A stretch of DNA of 64,000 bases from Azospirillum oryzae (lineage in GTDB: Bacteria; Pseudomonadota; Alphaproteobacteria; Azospirillales; Azospirillaceae), in NCBI RefSeq assembly GCF_008364795.1, contig NZ_VTTM01000005.1, positions 310,001 to 374,000 on the forward strand, given 5' to 3'. Positions 52,558 to 61,813 of this stretch are shown piece by piece. The notes beneath the pieces are model-generated. The model did not search any database. It was not told the DNA's origin and saw nothing but the letters and a program-made list of their open reading frames with translations. Both the position numbers and the translations under genes were made by a program. The stretch's first letter is position 1; every line of letters starts with the position of its first letter.

Positions 52558-53694
52558 ATGGCGACCATCAGTTATCTGACGACGATCCAGTTCGATTATG
52601 GGGCGCTCGGCACGCTGCCGGCCGAATTGCGCCGGCTCGGCATCCGCCGCCCCTTCCTGGCCACCGACAAGGGCGTCGGCGCAGCGGGGCTGCTCCAGCG
52701 CGTGCTCGACGCCATGGGCGGCACCGAAGGCACCGTCGTCTATGACGACACGCCGCCCAACCCGACAGAGGACGCCGTCGTCGCCGCCACGGACCTGTAC
52801 CGCGATCGCGGTTGCGACGGCATCGTCGCCGTCGGCGGCGGGTCGGCGATCGATCTGGCGAAGGCGGTGGCGCTGCTGGCGACCCACCCGGCCCCGTTGC
52901 AACAGTACGCGGCGGTTGAGGGCGGCGCCGCCCGCATCACCGCCCAGGTGGCTCCGCTGGTCGCCATCCCGACCACAGCCGGCACCGGCAGCGAGGTCGG
53001 GCGCGGCAGCGTCATCGTCATGCGCGACGGCCGCAAGCTCGGCCTGCTCAGCCCGCATCTGCTGCCCAAGGTGGCGATCTGCGATCCGGAACTGACGCTC
53101 AGCCTGCCGCCGCTGCTGACGGCGGCGACCGGGATGGACGCCATCGCCCATTGCATCGAGACCTTCCTCGCCCCCGCGGTCAACCCGCCGGCCGAGGCCA
53201 TCGCCCTCGACGGCCTGCGGCGCGGCATCCGCCACATCGAGCGGGCGACCGCCGACGGGACCGACCGCGAGGCGCGCTGGAACATGATGATGGCGGCGAT
53301 GGAAGGCGCGATGGCGTTCCAAAAGGGTCTCGGCGCGGTGCACGCCCTATCGCATCCGCTGGGTGCCGTGCCGCTGCGCCTGCATCACGGCACCTTGAAC
53401 GCCATTCTGCTGCCCGCGGTGCTGCGCTTCAACAAGCCGGCGGTCGCGGCGAAATGGGCAACGCTGTGCGAGGCGATGGGACTGCCGCAGGACGGCGATC
53501 CCGCCGCCTTCATCGCGGATCTCAACCGCCGCCTGGGTCTGCCCTCCGGGCTGGAAGCGTTGGGGCTGGAACGGGCGCAACTGCCGGAGATCGCGGAAAA
53601 GGCGCTGAAGGACCATTGCCACGCCACCAACCCGCGGACGGCCACGGCCGACGACTATCTGGGCATGCTCAACGATTCCTACCGGGCCGGGTGA
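52558..53694 (+). CDS. Iron-containing (group III) alcohol dehydrogenase
   Basis: This 378-residue protein has the NAD(P) motif GIVAVGGGSAIDLAK at 89-103 and AIPTTAGTGSE near 140. Metal ligands are Asp194 and His198 in TGMDAIAHCIE, plus His262/His266 in GAVHALSHPLG and His276/277. Members include 4-hydroxybutyrate, lactaldehyde and 1,3-propanediol dehydrogenases. The 5-bp gap to the aldehyde dehydrogenase gene suggests a two-step alcohol to acid conversion, or an oxidation of a hydroxyacid to a semialdehyde and then a diacid. The substrate is unknown. Confidence 0.9.
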   Translation: MATISYLTTIQFDYGALGTLPAELRRLGIRRPFLATDKGVGAAGLLQRVLDAMGGTEGTVVYDDTPPNPTEDAVVAATDLYRDRGCDGIVAVGGGSAIDLAKAVALLATHPAPLQQYAAVEGGAARITAQVAPLVAIPTTAGTGSEVGRGSVIVMRDGRKLGLLSPHLLPKVAICDPELTLSLPPLLTAATGMDAIAHCIETFLAPAVNPPAEAIALDGLRRGIRHIERATADGTDREARWNMMMAAMEGAMAFQKGLGAVHALSHPLGAVPLRLHHGTLNAILLPAVLRFNKPAVAAKWATLCEAMGLPQDGDPAAFIADLNRRLGLPSGLEALGLERAQLPEIAEKALKDHCHATNPRTATADDYLGMLNDSYRAG

Positions 53695-53699
53695 TTGCG

Positions 53700-55148
53700 A
53701 TGACCAGCACGACCACCATCCACAAGAACTTCATCGACGGCGAATGGCTGGCTGGCGGCGACGCCACGGTGAACCTCAACCCGTCCGATCTCGACGACGT
53801 GATCGGCCATTACGCCGTCGCCGACGCGACACAGGTCGAACACGCCGTCGCGGCGGCCCGGCGCGCCTTCAAGCCCTGGTCCGCCGTCGGCGTCCAGGAG
53901 CGCTCCGACATCCTGGATCGCGTCGGCACGGAAATCCTGGCGCGGCGCGAGGAACTCGGCCGCCTGCTGTCGCGGGAGGAGGGCAAGACCCTGCCCGAGG
54001 GCATCGGCGAGGCGACACGCGCCGGCCAGATCTTCCGCTTCTTCGCCGCCGAGGTGGTGCGCGGGCGCGGCGAGTTGCTGGACTCCGTCCGCCCCGGTGT
54101 CAGCGTGGAGATCACGCGCGAGCCGGTCGGCGTGGTCGGCCTGATCACGCCGTGGAATTTCCCGCTGGCGATCCCGGCCTGGAAGATCGCGCCGGCGCTG
54201 GCCTACGGCAATTGCGTCGTCTTCAAGCCGGCCGAACTGGTGCCCGGCTGCGCCTGGGCGCTGACCGACATCCTGTCGCGTGCCGGCCTTCCCGACGGCG
54301 TCTTCAATCTGGTGATGGGTCCAGGGGCCGTGGTCGGCGACGCCATTGCCCGCTCGGCCGGGGTAGACGCTATCAGCTTCACCGGATCGGTCTCCACCGG
54401 CAAGCGGGTGGCGGCGGTCGCCGCCGAACGGCTCGCCAAGGTCCAGTTGGAGATGGGCGGCAAGAATCCGCTGGTTATTCTCGACGACGCTGACCTCGAG
54501 ATCGCGGTGCGCTGCGCCGTGCAGGGATCCTACTACTCCACCGGCCAGCGCTGCACCGCGTCCAGCCGGCTGATCGTGGCCTCCGGCATCCACGACCGCT
54601 TCGTGAAGAGCCTCGGCGAGGCGTTGCGCCGCCTGACCGTCGACGACGCGCTGGCTCCCGGAACCGACATCGGCCCGGTGGTGGACGAGCGGCAGTTGGC
54701 CCGCGATCTCGGCTACATCGAATGCGGCACCGGCGAGGGTGCGACGCTCGCCTTCGGCGGTAACCTGCTGACGCGGGCCAAGCGCGGTCATTACCTGTCG
54801 CCCGCCCTGTTCACCGAAACCACGCCGGAGATGCGCATCAACCGCGAGGAGATCTTCGGGCCGGTCGCCACGGTGCTGCGCGCCGACGGCTACGAGCACG
54901 CGCTGGCCATTGCCAACGACACGCCGTTCGGCCTGTGCGCCGGCATCGTCACCGGCTCGCTGAGGCACGCCGCGCATTTCAAGCGCAATGCCGATGTCGG
55001 CATGGTGATGGTCAACCTGCCCACCGCCGGCGTCGATTACCACACGCCGTTCGGCGGCCGGAAGGCGTCCAGCCACGGCCCGCGCGAGCAGGGCGCCTAC
55101 GCCCGCGAATTCTTCACCACCGTCAAGACCAGCTACGTCCAGGCCTGA
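53700..55148 (+). CDS. Aldehyde dehydrogenase (alpha-ketoglutaric semialdehyde dehydrogenase-type)
   Basis: This 482-residue enzyme has LITPWNFPLAIPAWKIAPALAYGN, the catalytic Glu251 in LEMGGKNP and the nucleophile Cys285 in STGQRCTASSR. NPSDLDDVIGHYA near the start and the ending VDYHTPFGGRKASSHGPREQG are typical of the sugar-acid-linked semialdehyde dehydrogenases annotated as 2,5-dioxovalerate/alpha-ketoglutaric semialdehyde dehydrogenases. It could therefore serve the keto-deoxypentonate dehydratases at 38 and 47 kb as well as the preceding alcohol dehydrogenase. ATG 53700 lies 5 bp after that gene's stop. Confidence 0.9.
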   Translation: MTSTTTIHKNFIDGEWLAGGDATVNLNPSDLDDVIGHYAVADATQVEHAVAAARRAFKPWSAVGVQERSDILDRVGTEILARREELGRLLSREEGKTLPEGIGEATRAGQIFRFFAAEVVRGRGELLDSVRPGVSVEITREPVGVVGLITPWNFPLAIPAWKIAPALAYGNCVVFKPAELVPGCAWALTDILSRAGLPDGVFNLVMGPGAVVGDAIARSAGVDAISFTGSVSTGKRVAAVAAERLAKVQLEMGGKNPLVILDDADLEIAVRCAVQGSYYSTGQRCTASSRLIVASGIHDRFVKSLGEALRRLTVDDALAPGTDIGPVVDERQLARDLGYIECGTGEGATLAFGGNLLTRAKRGHYLSPALFTETTPEMRINREEIFGPVATVLRADGYEHALAIANDTPFGLCAGIVTGSLRHAAHFKRNADVGMVMVNLPTAGVDYHTPFGGRKASSHGPREQGAYAREFFTTVKTSYVQA

Positions 55149-55177
55149 CGGCGGCGGCACGCAAAGAGGACAGGATC

Positions 55178-56323
55178 ATGAGCTCCGTCATCAAGGACCA
55201 TCACGAGGCGATCCGCGACGCCGTCCGCCGCTTCGCGGAAAACGAGATCGCGCCGGTCGCCGAGCATCTCTGGCAAGCGGAGGAGTTTCCCTACGCCGCC
55301 TGGAAGCAGGCCGGCGAACTCGGCTTTATCGGCCTGCCCTACCCCGAGGCCCATGGCGGCGGCGGCGGCGACTGGCTCGGCTTCACCATCGTGCTGGAGG
55401 AGATCGCGCGGGTCGATTGCGCCGTCGCGGTGTCGATCATGGCGAACTCCACCATCGCCAGCCTGCTGAACAGTTTCGGGACCGAGGAGCAGAAGCGCCG
55501 CTTCCTCCGCCCGATCCTGGAGGGCACCCAGGTCGGCTGCATCGCGTTGACCGAACCCGGCGCCGGGTCCGACAGTGCGAACATCCAGACGCGCGCCGCC
55601 TTGCGCGACGGCAACTGGGTCATCACCGGATCGAAGACCTTCATCAGCAATTCGGGCACCGACATCACCGGCCCCGTCGTCATCGCCGCCGTCACCGGCA
55701 CCCGTCCGGACGGCCGCAAGGAGATCTCCAACTTCATCGTGCCCACTGGAACGCCGGGCTTCACCTCCGGCCGCAAGCTGCACAAGATCGGCTGGCGCGG
55801 CTCGTCCACGCACGAGTTGTTCTTCGACGAGTGCGTGCTGACGCCCGACCATCTGCTGGGCCAGGTCGGGTCGGGACTGAAGCAGACGCTGGCGCAGATC
55901 AGCACCGGGCGCATCCTGATCGGCGCCCTGGGGCTGGGCATCCTGCAGGCCTCGCTGGAACGCTCGATCGCCTACATGAAGGAGCGCCGCGCCTTCGGCA
56001 AGGCCCTGACCGAGTTCCAGGCTCTGCAGTTCAAGATCGCCGACATGGCGACCCACGGCCACGCCGCGCGGCTGATGCTGTACGACGCCGCGGCACGCAA
56101 GGACGCGGGCGAGCGGTTCGACCGCGAGGCGTCAATGGGCAAGCTGTTCGCCACGGAAAAGGCGATGGAGGCCGCGCACCAAGCGGTCCAGATCCATGGC
56201 GGCAACGGCATCATGATCGAATACCCGGTGTCCCGCGCCTTCGGCGACGCCAAGGTCCTGGAGATCGTCGAGGGCACCTCGGAAATCCAGCGGATGATCA
56301 TCGCGCGCGAACTGCTTCGGTAG
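55178..56323 (+). CDS. Acyl-CoA dehydrogenase (short-chain type)
   Basis: This 381-residue FAD enzyme has LTEPGAGSDSANIQT and VITGSKTFISNSG for flavin binding, MKERRAFGKALTEFQALQFKIADMAT, and IHGGNGIMIEYPVSRAFGDAKV. The catalytic base is Glu365 in EIVEGTSEIQ, the short/medium-chain position, unlike the enzyme at 20.3-21.5 kb. Electrons go to ETF, which is encoded in the same operon. AAGAGGACAGGATC precedes the ATG. It converts a saturated acyl-CoA to the enoyl-CoA that the MaoC hydratase can hydrate. Confidence 0.93.
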   Translation: MSSVIKDHHEAIRDAVRRFAENEIAPVAEHLWQAEEFPYAAWKQAGELGFIGLPYPEAHGGGGGDWLGFTIVLEEIARVDCAVAVSIMANSTIASLLNSFGTEEQKRRFLRPILEGTQVGCIALTEPGAGSDSANIQTRAALRDGNWVITGSKTFISNSGTDITGPVVIAAVTGTRPDGRKEISNFIVPTGTPGFTSGRKLHKIGWRGSSTHELFFDECVLTPDHLLGQVGSGLKQTLAQISTGRILIGALGLGILQASLERSIAYMKERRAFGKALTEFQALQFKIADMATHGHAARLMLYDAAARKDAGERFDREASMGKLFATEKAMEAAHQAVQIHGGNGIMIEYPVSRAFGDAKVLEIVEGTSEIQRMIIARELLR

Positions 56324-56360
56324 AGGCTCCCCCTCCTTTCAGGACGGAACAGACAGGACC

Positions 56361-58016
56361 ATGCCCGCCAACAGCCCCTTCCACGCCGACGGCCTCGGCA
56401 AGACCGCAGCCAACCATGCGCCGCTGACTCCGCTGTCGTTGCTCGCCCGCACGGCGGAGGTCTACCCGCACCACCTTGCGGTGGTTTACGGGGCGCGGCG
56501 CTACACATGGGCACAGACGGCAGAACGTTGCCGCCGTCTCGCCTCAACGTTGGTGGCGGCGGGGGTCGGATGTGGCGACACCGTCGCCGTGATGGGCGCC
56601 AACACCCCCGAGATCATCGAGGCGCATTTCGGCGTCCCGATGGCCGGTGCCGTGCTCAACACGCTGAACACCCGCCTCAACGCTCCCATGCTGGCCTTCA
56701 TGCTGCGGCACGCCGAGGCCAAGGTGCTGATTGCCGACACGGAGTTTTCCGCGACCATCCGCGACACGCTGGCCCTACTCGACCGGCCGCCGCTGGTGAT
56801 CGACATCGACGATCGGCAAGGTCCAGGCGGCGCACGGGTGGGCGCGGTCGACTACGAAGGCTTCCTCGCCCTCGGCGACCCGGATTTTGCCGGTGGGCAG
56901 CCCTCGGACGAATGGCAGGCCATCGCTCTCAACTACACCTCGGGCACCACCGGGAATCCCAAGGGCGTCGTCTATCATCACCGCGGCGCCTATCTGGCCG
57001 CCCTGTCGAACATGATCGACTGGGGCATGCCACGGCATTCGGTGATGCTGTGGACCCTGCCCCTGTTCCATTGCAACGGCTGGTGCTTTCCCTGGACCAT
57101 GGCTGCCAACGCCGGCACCAACATCTGCCTGCGCCGCGTCGATCCGGAGCGGATCCTAGCCCTGATCCGCGAGCACGGCGTCACCCATTATTGCGGCGCC
57201 CCGGTGGTGCACGCGATGCTGGCCAACGCGCCCGATGCCTGGAAATCCGGGATCGGCCACTCGGTCGAGGCGCTGATCGGCGGCGCCCCGCCACCGGTTC
57301 CGGTGATCGCGGCGATGGAACGGATGGGCTTCTCCATCACCCAGATCTACGGTCTGACCGAGGTCTACGGGCCGGCGGCGGTGTGCGCCCCGCAACCGAA
57401 TTGGAACGATCTGGATACGGCGGCTCTCGCCGAGCGGAAGGGGCGGCAGGGGGTGCGCTACACCGCGCAGGAGGGCATGGCGGTGCTGGACCCGCAGACG
57501 ATGGCGCCGGTTCCCCCCGATGGCGTCACCGTCGGTGAGGTCATGTTCCGCGGCAACATGACGATGATGGGATATCTGAAGAATCCCGAGGCGACGGCGG
57601 AGGCCTTCGCCGGCGGCTGGTTCCATTCCGGCGATTTGGCCGTGGTCCAGCCGGACGGCTATGTCCAGATCAAGGACCGCTCCAAGGACGTCATCATTTC
57701 CGGCGGCGAGAACATCAATTCCGTCGAGGTCGAGGAGGCGCTCTACCACCATCCGGCGGTGCTCGCCGCGGCGGTCGTGGCGCGTCCGGATGCCAAATGG
57801 GGCGAGACTCCTTGTGCCTTCGTGGAACTGAGGCCGGAGGCGACGGCTACGGAAGCCGAACTGATCGCGCATTGCCGAGCGCGGCTCGCCCATTTCAAGG
57901 CGCCGAAGACTGTGATCATCGGCGAGTTGCCGAAGACTTCTACAGGGAAAATCCAGAAATTCGCATTGCGCGAAGCCGCGAAACAGAGCGGCATAAACGT
58001 TGAGGGATGCTGCTGA
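56361..58016 (+). CDS. Acyl-CoA synthetase (AMP-forming, class I adenylate-forming)
   Basis: This 551-residue enzyme has the AMP-binding P-loop [13 protein letters not shown] at about 191-203 and YGLTEVYGP near 337. [40 protein letters not shown] is the conserved hinge block, and the catalytic lysine lies in [15 protein letters not shown] near the C-terminus. It activates a carboxylic acid with ATP to the acyl-CoA. Length and motifs fit the medium/short-chain group. Its stop shares a base with the etfB start (TGATG). Confidence 0.93.
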   Translation: MPANSPFHADGLGKTAANHAPLTPLSLLARTAEVYPHHLAVVYGARRYTWAQTAERCRRLASTLVAAGVGCGDTVAVMGANTPEIIEAHFGVPMAGAVLNTLNTRLNAPMLAFMLRHAEAKVLIADTEFSATIRDTLALLDRPPLVIDIDDRQGPGGARVGAVDYEGFLALGDPDFAGGQPSDEWQAIALNYTSGTTGNPKGVVYHHRGAYLAALSNMIDWGMPRHSVMLWTLPLFHCNGWCFPWTMAANAGTNICLRRVDPERILALIREHGVTHYCGAPVVHAMLANAPDAWKSGIGHSVEALIGGAPPPVPVIAAMERMGFSITQIYGLTEVYGPAAVCAPQPNWNDLDTAALAERKGRQGVRYTAQEGMAVLDPQTMAPVPPDGVTVGEVMFRGNMTMMGYLKNPEATAEAFAGGWFHSGDLAVVQPDGYVQIKDRSKDVIISGGENINSVEVEEALYHHPAVLAAAVVARPDAKWGETPCAFVELRPEATATEAELIAHCRARLAHFKAPKTVIIGELPKTSTGKIQKFALREAAKQSGINVEGCC

Positions 58017-58765
58017 TGAAGATCATGGTGCCCGTGAAGCGGGTGATCGACTACAATGTCAAGATCCGCGTCAAGGCGGATGGCAGAGGCGTCGAGACGT
58101 CCAACGTGAAATTCTCGATGAACCCCTTCGACGAGATCGCCGTCGAAGAGGCGGTGCGGTGCAAGGAAGCCGGCACGGCGACCGAGATCGTTGTGGTCTC
58201 CGTCGGTCCGACCCAGGCCCAGGAGACGCTGCGCACCGCTCTCGCCATGGGCGCCGACCGCGCCATCCTGGTGCAGACCGACGTGACGACCGAGCCGCTC
58301 GCCGTCGCCAAGGTGCTGAAGGCGCTGGTCGAGAAGGAGGCGCCGGGGATGGTGATCCTCGGTAAGCAGGCCATTGACGACGACTGCAACCAGACCGGCC
58401 AGATGCTGGCGGCGCTGCTGGGCTGGGGCCAGGGCACCTTCGCCTCGAAGGTCGTCGCCGGCGACGGCAGGGTCGCAGTGACGCGCGAGATCGACGGCGG
58501 ACTGGAGACGGTGGAGCTGAAGCTGCCGGCGGTGGTGACAGCCGACCTGCGCCTCAACGAGCCGCGCTATGCCTCACTGCCCAACATCATGAAGGCGAAG
58601 AAGAAGCCGCTGGAGACCGTCACCCCGGATGCGCTCGGCGTCGACGTCACGCCGCGGCTGACCACGGTGAAGGTCACCGAGCCGGCGAAGCGTCAGGCCG
58701 GCATCAAGGTGCCGGATGTCGCCACCCTGGTCGACAAGCTGAAGACCGAAGCGCGGGTGATCTGA
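58016..58765 (+). CDS. etfB: Electron transfer flavoprotein beta subunit
   Basis: This 249-residue protein has the canonical EtfB length and start, [23 protein letters not shown] 58016 is preferred over 58007 because GAGGGATG then has proper spacing. [36 protein letters not shown] and the C-terminal [12 protein letters not shown] are typical AMP-binding-site and ACAD-recognition stretches. EtfAB carries electrons from acyl-CoA dehydrogenases to ETF-ubiquinone oxidoreductase, which is not in this window. EtfA follows after a 185-bp gap filled with an inverted repeat. Confidence 0.96.
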   Translation: MKIMVPVKRVIDYNVKIRVKADGRGVETSNVKFSMNPFDEIAVEEAVRCKEAGTATEIVVVSVGPTQAQETLRTALAMGADRAILVQTDVTTEPLAVAKVLKALVEKEAPGMVILGKQAIDDDCNQTGQMLAALLGWGQGTFASKVVAGDGRVAVTREIDGGLETVELKLPAVVTADLRLNEPRYASLPNIMKAKKKPLETVTPDALGVDVTPRLTTVKVTEPAKRQAGIKVPDVATLVDKLKTEARVI

Positions 58766-58782
58766 GGAGCGCCGGCTCCGGT

Positions 58783-58904
58783 GCCCCCTCTCCATCCCCC
58801 CCACCTGCGGTGGGAGAGGGGATGGGACGCTCGCCGGCGTGAGTTACTCGCGAAGCGGCGGCAGTCCCCTCTCCCACCGAAGCGGAGGGGGTTAGGGAGG
58901 GGGC
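58783..58904. repeat. Large inverted repeat between etfB and etfA (palindromic intergenic element)
   Basis: The left arm (58783-58821) begins GCCCCCTCTCCATCCCC and ends GGTGGGAGAGGGGA. The right arm (58865-58904), read in reverse complement, begins GCCCCCTCCCTAACCCC and ends GGTGGGAGAGGGGA. A 43-bp spacer separates them. Each arm can also fold on itself (CCCTCTCC against GGGAGAGGG). Such C/T-G/A palindromes are common dispersed intergenic repeats in high-GC alphaproteobacteria. It interrupts an otherwise tight etfBA operon. Confidence 0.8.
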
Positions 58905-58950
58905 AATGCGCAGCCGACACCTCACCACCCGCCAATCAAGGACCCACCTC

Positions 58951-59877
58951 ATGCCCATCCTGATCCTCGCCGACCACGACAACGCCAGCCTCAAGCCCGT
59001 CACCGCCCATGCGGTCACCGCCGCGAGCAAGCTCGGCGGCGACATCCACCTGCTGGTCGCCGGCCGCAACGCCGCCCCGGCTGCCGAGCAGGCCGCCAAG
59101 CTGGCGGGCGTCACCAAGGTGCTGCTCGCCGACAATGCCGCCTACGAGCATGCCCTGGCAGAGCCCGTCGCTGCGCTGCTGGTCTCGCTTGCCTCCGGCT
59201 ACAGCCATGTCCTCGCCGCCGCAACCTCGGCCGGCAAGAACGTGCTGCCACGCGTCGCGGCCTTGCTCGACGCGGCGATGATCTCCGACATCACCGTCGT
59301 GGTCTCCGCCGATACCTTCGAGCGGCCGATCTATGCCGGCAACGCCATCGCCACCGTGCAATCGGCCGACCCGGTGAAGGTCGTCACCGTCCGCACCACC
59401 GCCTTCGAGGCGGCGACAGCCACCAACAGCGCGCCGGTCGAGAGCGTCGCCGTCATGGCCGATCCCGCCCTGTCGAGCTTCGTCTCGGCCGAGCTGTCGA
59501 AGTCCGAGCGTCCGGAGCTGACCTCGGCCCGCATCGTCATCTCTGGCGGGCGCGGCATGCAGTCGGGCGACAACTTCCGCCTGCTGGAAGACATCGCCGA
59601 CAAGCTGGGCGCAGCTGTGGGTGCATCGCGCGCGGCGGTTGATGCCGGCTTCGTACCGAACGACCATCAGGTCGGCCAGACCGGCAAGATCGTTGCGCCG
59701 GAGCTCTATATTGCCGTCGGTATCTCGGGCGCCATCCAGCATCTGGCTGGCATGAAGGACAGCAAGGTGATCGTCGCCATCAACAAGGACGAAGAGGCGC
59801 CAATCTTTCAGGTCGCCGACTACGGCCTCGTCGCCGACCTATTCAAAGCGGTACCTGATTTCGCTAAAATAATCTGA
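58951..59877 (+). CDS. etfA: Electron transfer flavoprotein alpha subunit
   Basis: This 308-residue protein starts [25 protein letters not shown], the EtfA N-terminus. It has [36 protein letters not shown] and the FAD-binding signature [35 protein letters not shown] near the C-terminus. No strong Shine-Dalgarno is visible (AAGGACCCACCTC lies upstream). It partners EtfB to accept electrons from the acyl-CoA dehydrogenases at 20 and 55 kb. It ends the long plus-strand operon; a LysR gene follows after 30 bp. Confidence 0.96.
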   Translation: MPILILADHDNASLKPVTAHAVTAASKLGGDIHLLVAGRNAAPAAEQAAKLAGVTKVLLADNAAYEHALAEPVAALLVSLASGYSHVLAAATSAGKNVLPRVAALLDAAMISDITVVVSADTFERPIYAGNAIATVQSADPVKVVTVRTTAFEAATATNSAPVESVAVMADPALSSFVSAELSKSERPELTSARIVISGGRGMQSGDNFRLLEDIADKLGAAVGASRAAVDAGFVPNDHQVGQTGKIVAPELYIAVGISGAIQHLAGMKDSKVIVAINKDEEAPIFQVADYGLVADLFKAVPDFAKII

Positions 59878-59907
59878 CCATTACTACCAACCCATCATCA
59901 TCTTATC

Positions 59908-60810
59908 ATGGATCTGCGGCATCTTCGCCATTTTGCTGTATTGGCTGAGACGGGCAGCCTTCATCAGGCTGCCCGTCGACTCCGGCTTCAACAACCAGCT
60001 CTCAGCCAGTCGATCCGCTCGTTGGAAGCTGACGTCGGTGCCTCCCTTGTGGACCGGTGTCCATCGGGAACACGCCTGACTCGGGCCGGAAAGATCTTTC
60101 TAAACGATGTACAAAACATACTCTCCTCTCTCGACCAAGCGGTACGGATCGCGCGCCAAGTCGGAAGCGGTATGGACGTTTCGCTACGCCTCGGGATCAC
60201 GCGCGACATCGTTACCACCCGACTTACAAACGTATTGAGCCGCTTTCAGAGCATTTCCTTCCACGGCCGAGCAATTGTTAACGACACATTGCGTTCGAAC
60301 TATCGATGGCAGCTAGACAACGGCCTGCTCGACCTTGTCTTGCTGCCCACCACGATGACCGCTGACATCAAGCATGCTGAGAAACTTTGGGAGGATGATA
60401 TCCATCTTGTTCTGCCGGTTACCCATCCTCTTGTCACAGCCTCCATGATCAACGTCAACCAGTTGGTGGGAGTATCTCTGATTTTGAACAGAGGCAATGA
60501 CAACAGTGCGATCGACGATGCACTGTTGGCGGCCGGTCGATTGGCTGGCCTCACGATTGATGTCACCTCACAAGCATCTTTTCTAGAAACCCGGCTGATG
60601 CTGGTTGCCGCCGGCTTGGGTATCACGGCCCTGCCCGCCTTGAGTTCGGCTCTCGCCGCCACGCCAGGCATTGTGGGCCGGCCTCTATCGCCCCCATTGA
60701 AGGTGACCACTGTCGCGATGTGGCCGGTATCGGGCCCGACGCCGGCGGCGCAACGCTTTCTCACCATCGCTCGCTCCTTAAAGGAAACCGATACTGAAGA
60801 TGGCTTGTGA
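59908..60810 (+). CDS. LysR-family transcriptional regulator, lower GC than neighbours
   Basis: This 300-residue protein begins MDLRHLRHFAVLAETGSLHQAARRL, with LRLQQPALSQSIRSLEADVGASL, the LysR winged helix. The remainder is an effector domain (VSLRLGITRDIV, LVAAGLGITALPALSSAL). Codon use is visibly less GC-rich, with many codons ending in A or T, unlike etfA before it and trbI after it. It is not divergent from any target gene, lying at the end of the etf operon and converging on the conjugation genes. It may be a horizontally acquired or recombination-joint gene. The target is unknown. Confidence 0.88.
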   Translation: MDLRHLRHFAVLAETGSLHQAARRLRLQQPALSQSIRSLEADVGASLVDRCPSGTRLTRAGKIFLNDVQNILSSLDQAVRIARQVGSGMDVSLRLGITRDIVTTRLTNVLSRFQSISFHGRAIVNDTLRSNYRWQLDNGLLDLVLLPTTMTADIKHAEKLWEDDIHLVLPVTHPLVTASMINVNQLVGVSLILNRGNDNSAIDDALLAAGRLAGLTIDVTSQASFLETRLMLVAAGLGITALPALSSALAATPGIVGRPLSPPLKVTTVAMWPVSGPTPAAQRFLTIARSLKETDTEDGL

Positions 60811-60832
60811 TCGTACCCTTTCGATTGCAGGC

Positions 60833-61813
60833 TCATGATCGGAAGTCGTCCGCCTGCAGAGCGCCACGAAGCACCAGCATGAGAGGTTCTCCTGCCTCCA
60901 GCATGATCACCGGCGCTCGCTGCAGCATGTCCTTGGCGGCGCGGTCGAGCGGACTTTCCATGCCACGGCCAAGGATGGCCCCCAGCAAGCTGCCGCCTCC
61001 GGTCAGCGCCACCGAGGCGAGGTCCACCGCCGCACTGGCACCAATCAGCAGACCCGTCTGCACCCAGGGCACCTCCACCGAGCCCGGCAATCCACCGGCC
61101 CCGTTCGCGTCGGACGCCATCGCCGCCGGATGAACGGTGTCGTTGCGCGGCCAAGGCCGGCTGATCGCCGGCTTCGTCACCGCGATGCGCTTCTGCCCTT
61201 TCATCGCTCCGCTACCGACCTCCATCGTCACCGTTGAGCCGGCCGGCACCGCCAGGCAGGCGAAGCCGGAATCCCAGACGTCCCGCGTTACCTGGGCGGT
61301 CAGCACCCCGCCACGTTCGGTCACCACCCGGCTGATGGTCTGCAGCGGGATCGGCGTTCCCGCCGGCACGACGCAATCGCCGCCGGCCGCAACAAAATCC
61401 GTCCGGCCTGAAGCGCCAGCCGAACCCCCTTCGTCTTGTTCCTTGCGGCTCCAGCCACCGACCCCGGCGTCCATCGCCTTCTTCCGCAGCTCGTCCTCCT
61501 TCACCGGCCCCCGGGCGGGCGGTTTCACAGGGGCCGGCGCCGGTTTCGCCGGCTCGACCCGCGGGGCCGACGGCGAAGGGGGCGTCAAGTCGGCGTAGCT
61601 CGGCAGCTTGCCGTCCGGCAGACGCTGGTCGAACAAAATCGGCTGCTTGCCCGTCCCACCGTCACCCTGGCCGCGACCGATCATGTAAGCAGCTAAGCCA
61701 ACTCCGAGGACGGCGCCGCTCACCAGGAGGATGCGGACAAGGTGGGGACCGGACACCACCACCCGGCGGCGGGCCAGCGGATCGGCAAGCGGCGTGTTTT
61801 CCGGTGCGGTCAT
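60833..61813 (-). CDS. trbI: Type IV secretion/conjugation protein TrbI (VirB10 family)
   Basis: This 326-residue protein has a short cytoplasmic N-terminus, one membrane segment at about residues 25-47 (LVRILLVSGAVLGVGLAAYMIG), a Pro-rich linker at about 75-105, and the VirB10 C-terminal domain (VPAGTPIPLQTISRV, then GSTVTMEVGSGAMKGQKRIAVT). VirB10/TrbI spans the envelope and joins inner-membrane energy to the outer-membrane pore. Its ATG overlaps the trbG stop by 4 bp. It is the last gene of this trb group and ends 22 bp from the converging LysR gene. It is shorter than classical TrbI (over 400 residues). Confidence 0.87.
   Translation of the reverse strand: MTAPENTPLADPLARRRVVVSGPHLVRILLVSGAVLGVGLAAYMIGRGQGDGGTGKQPILFDQRLPDGKLPSYADLTPPSPSAPRVEPAKPAPAPVKPPARGPVKEDELRKKAMDAGVGGWSRKEQDEGGSAGASGRTDFVAAGGDCVVPAGTPIPLQTISRVVTERGGVLTAQVTRDVWDSGFACLAVPAGSTVTMEVGSGAMKGQKRIAVTKPAISRPWPRNDTVHPAAMASDANGAGGLPGSVEVPWVQTGLLIGASAAVDLASVALTGGGSLLGAILGRGMESPLDRAAKDMLQRAPVIMLEAGEPLMLVLRGALQADDFRS

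Noticed and set aside
50932..53343. 803-codon minus-strand open frame opposite the CoA-transferase and alcohol dehydrogenase genes
   Set aside because: It covers two well-supported genes on the other strand and reads as low-complexity His/Arg/Gly sequence, so it is a shadow frame.
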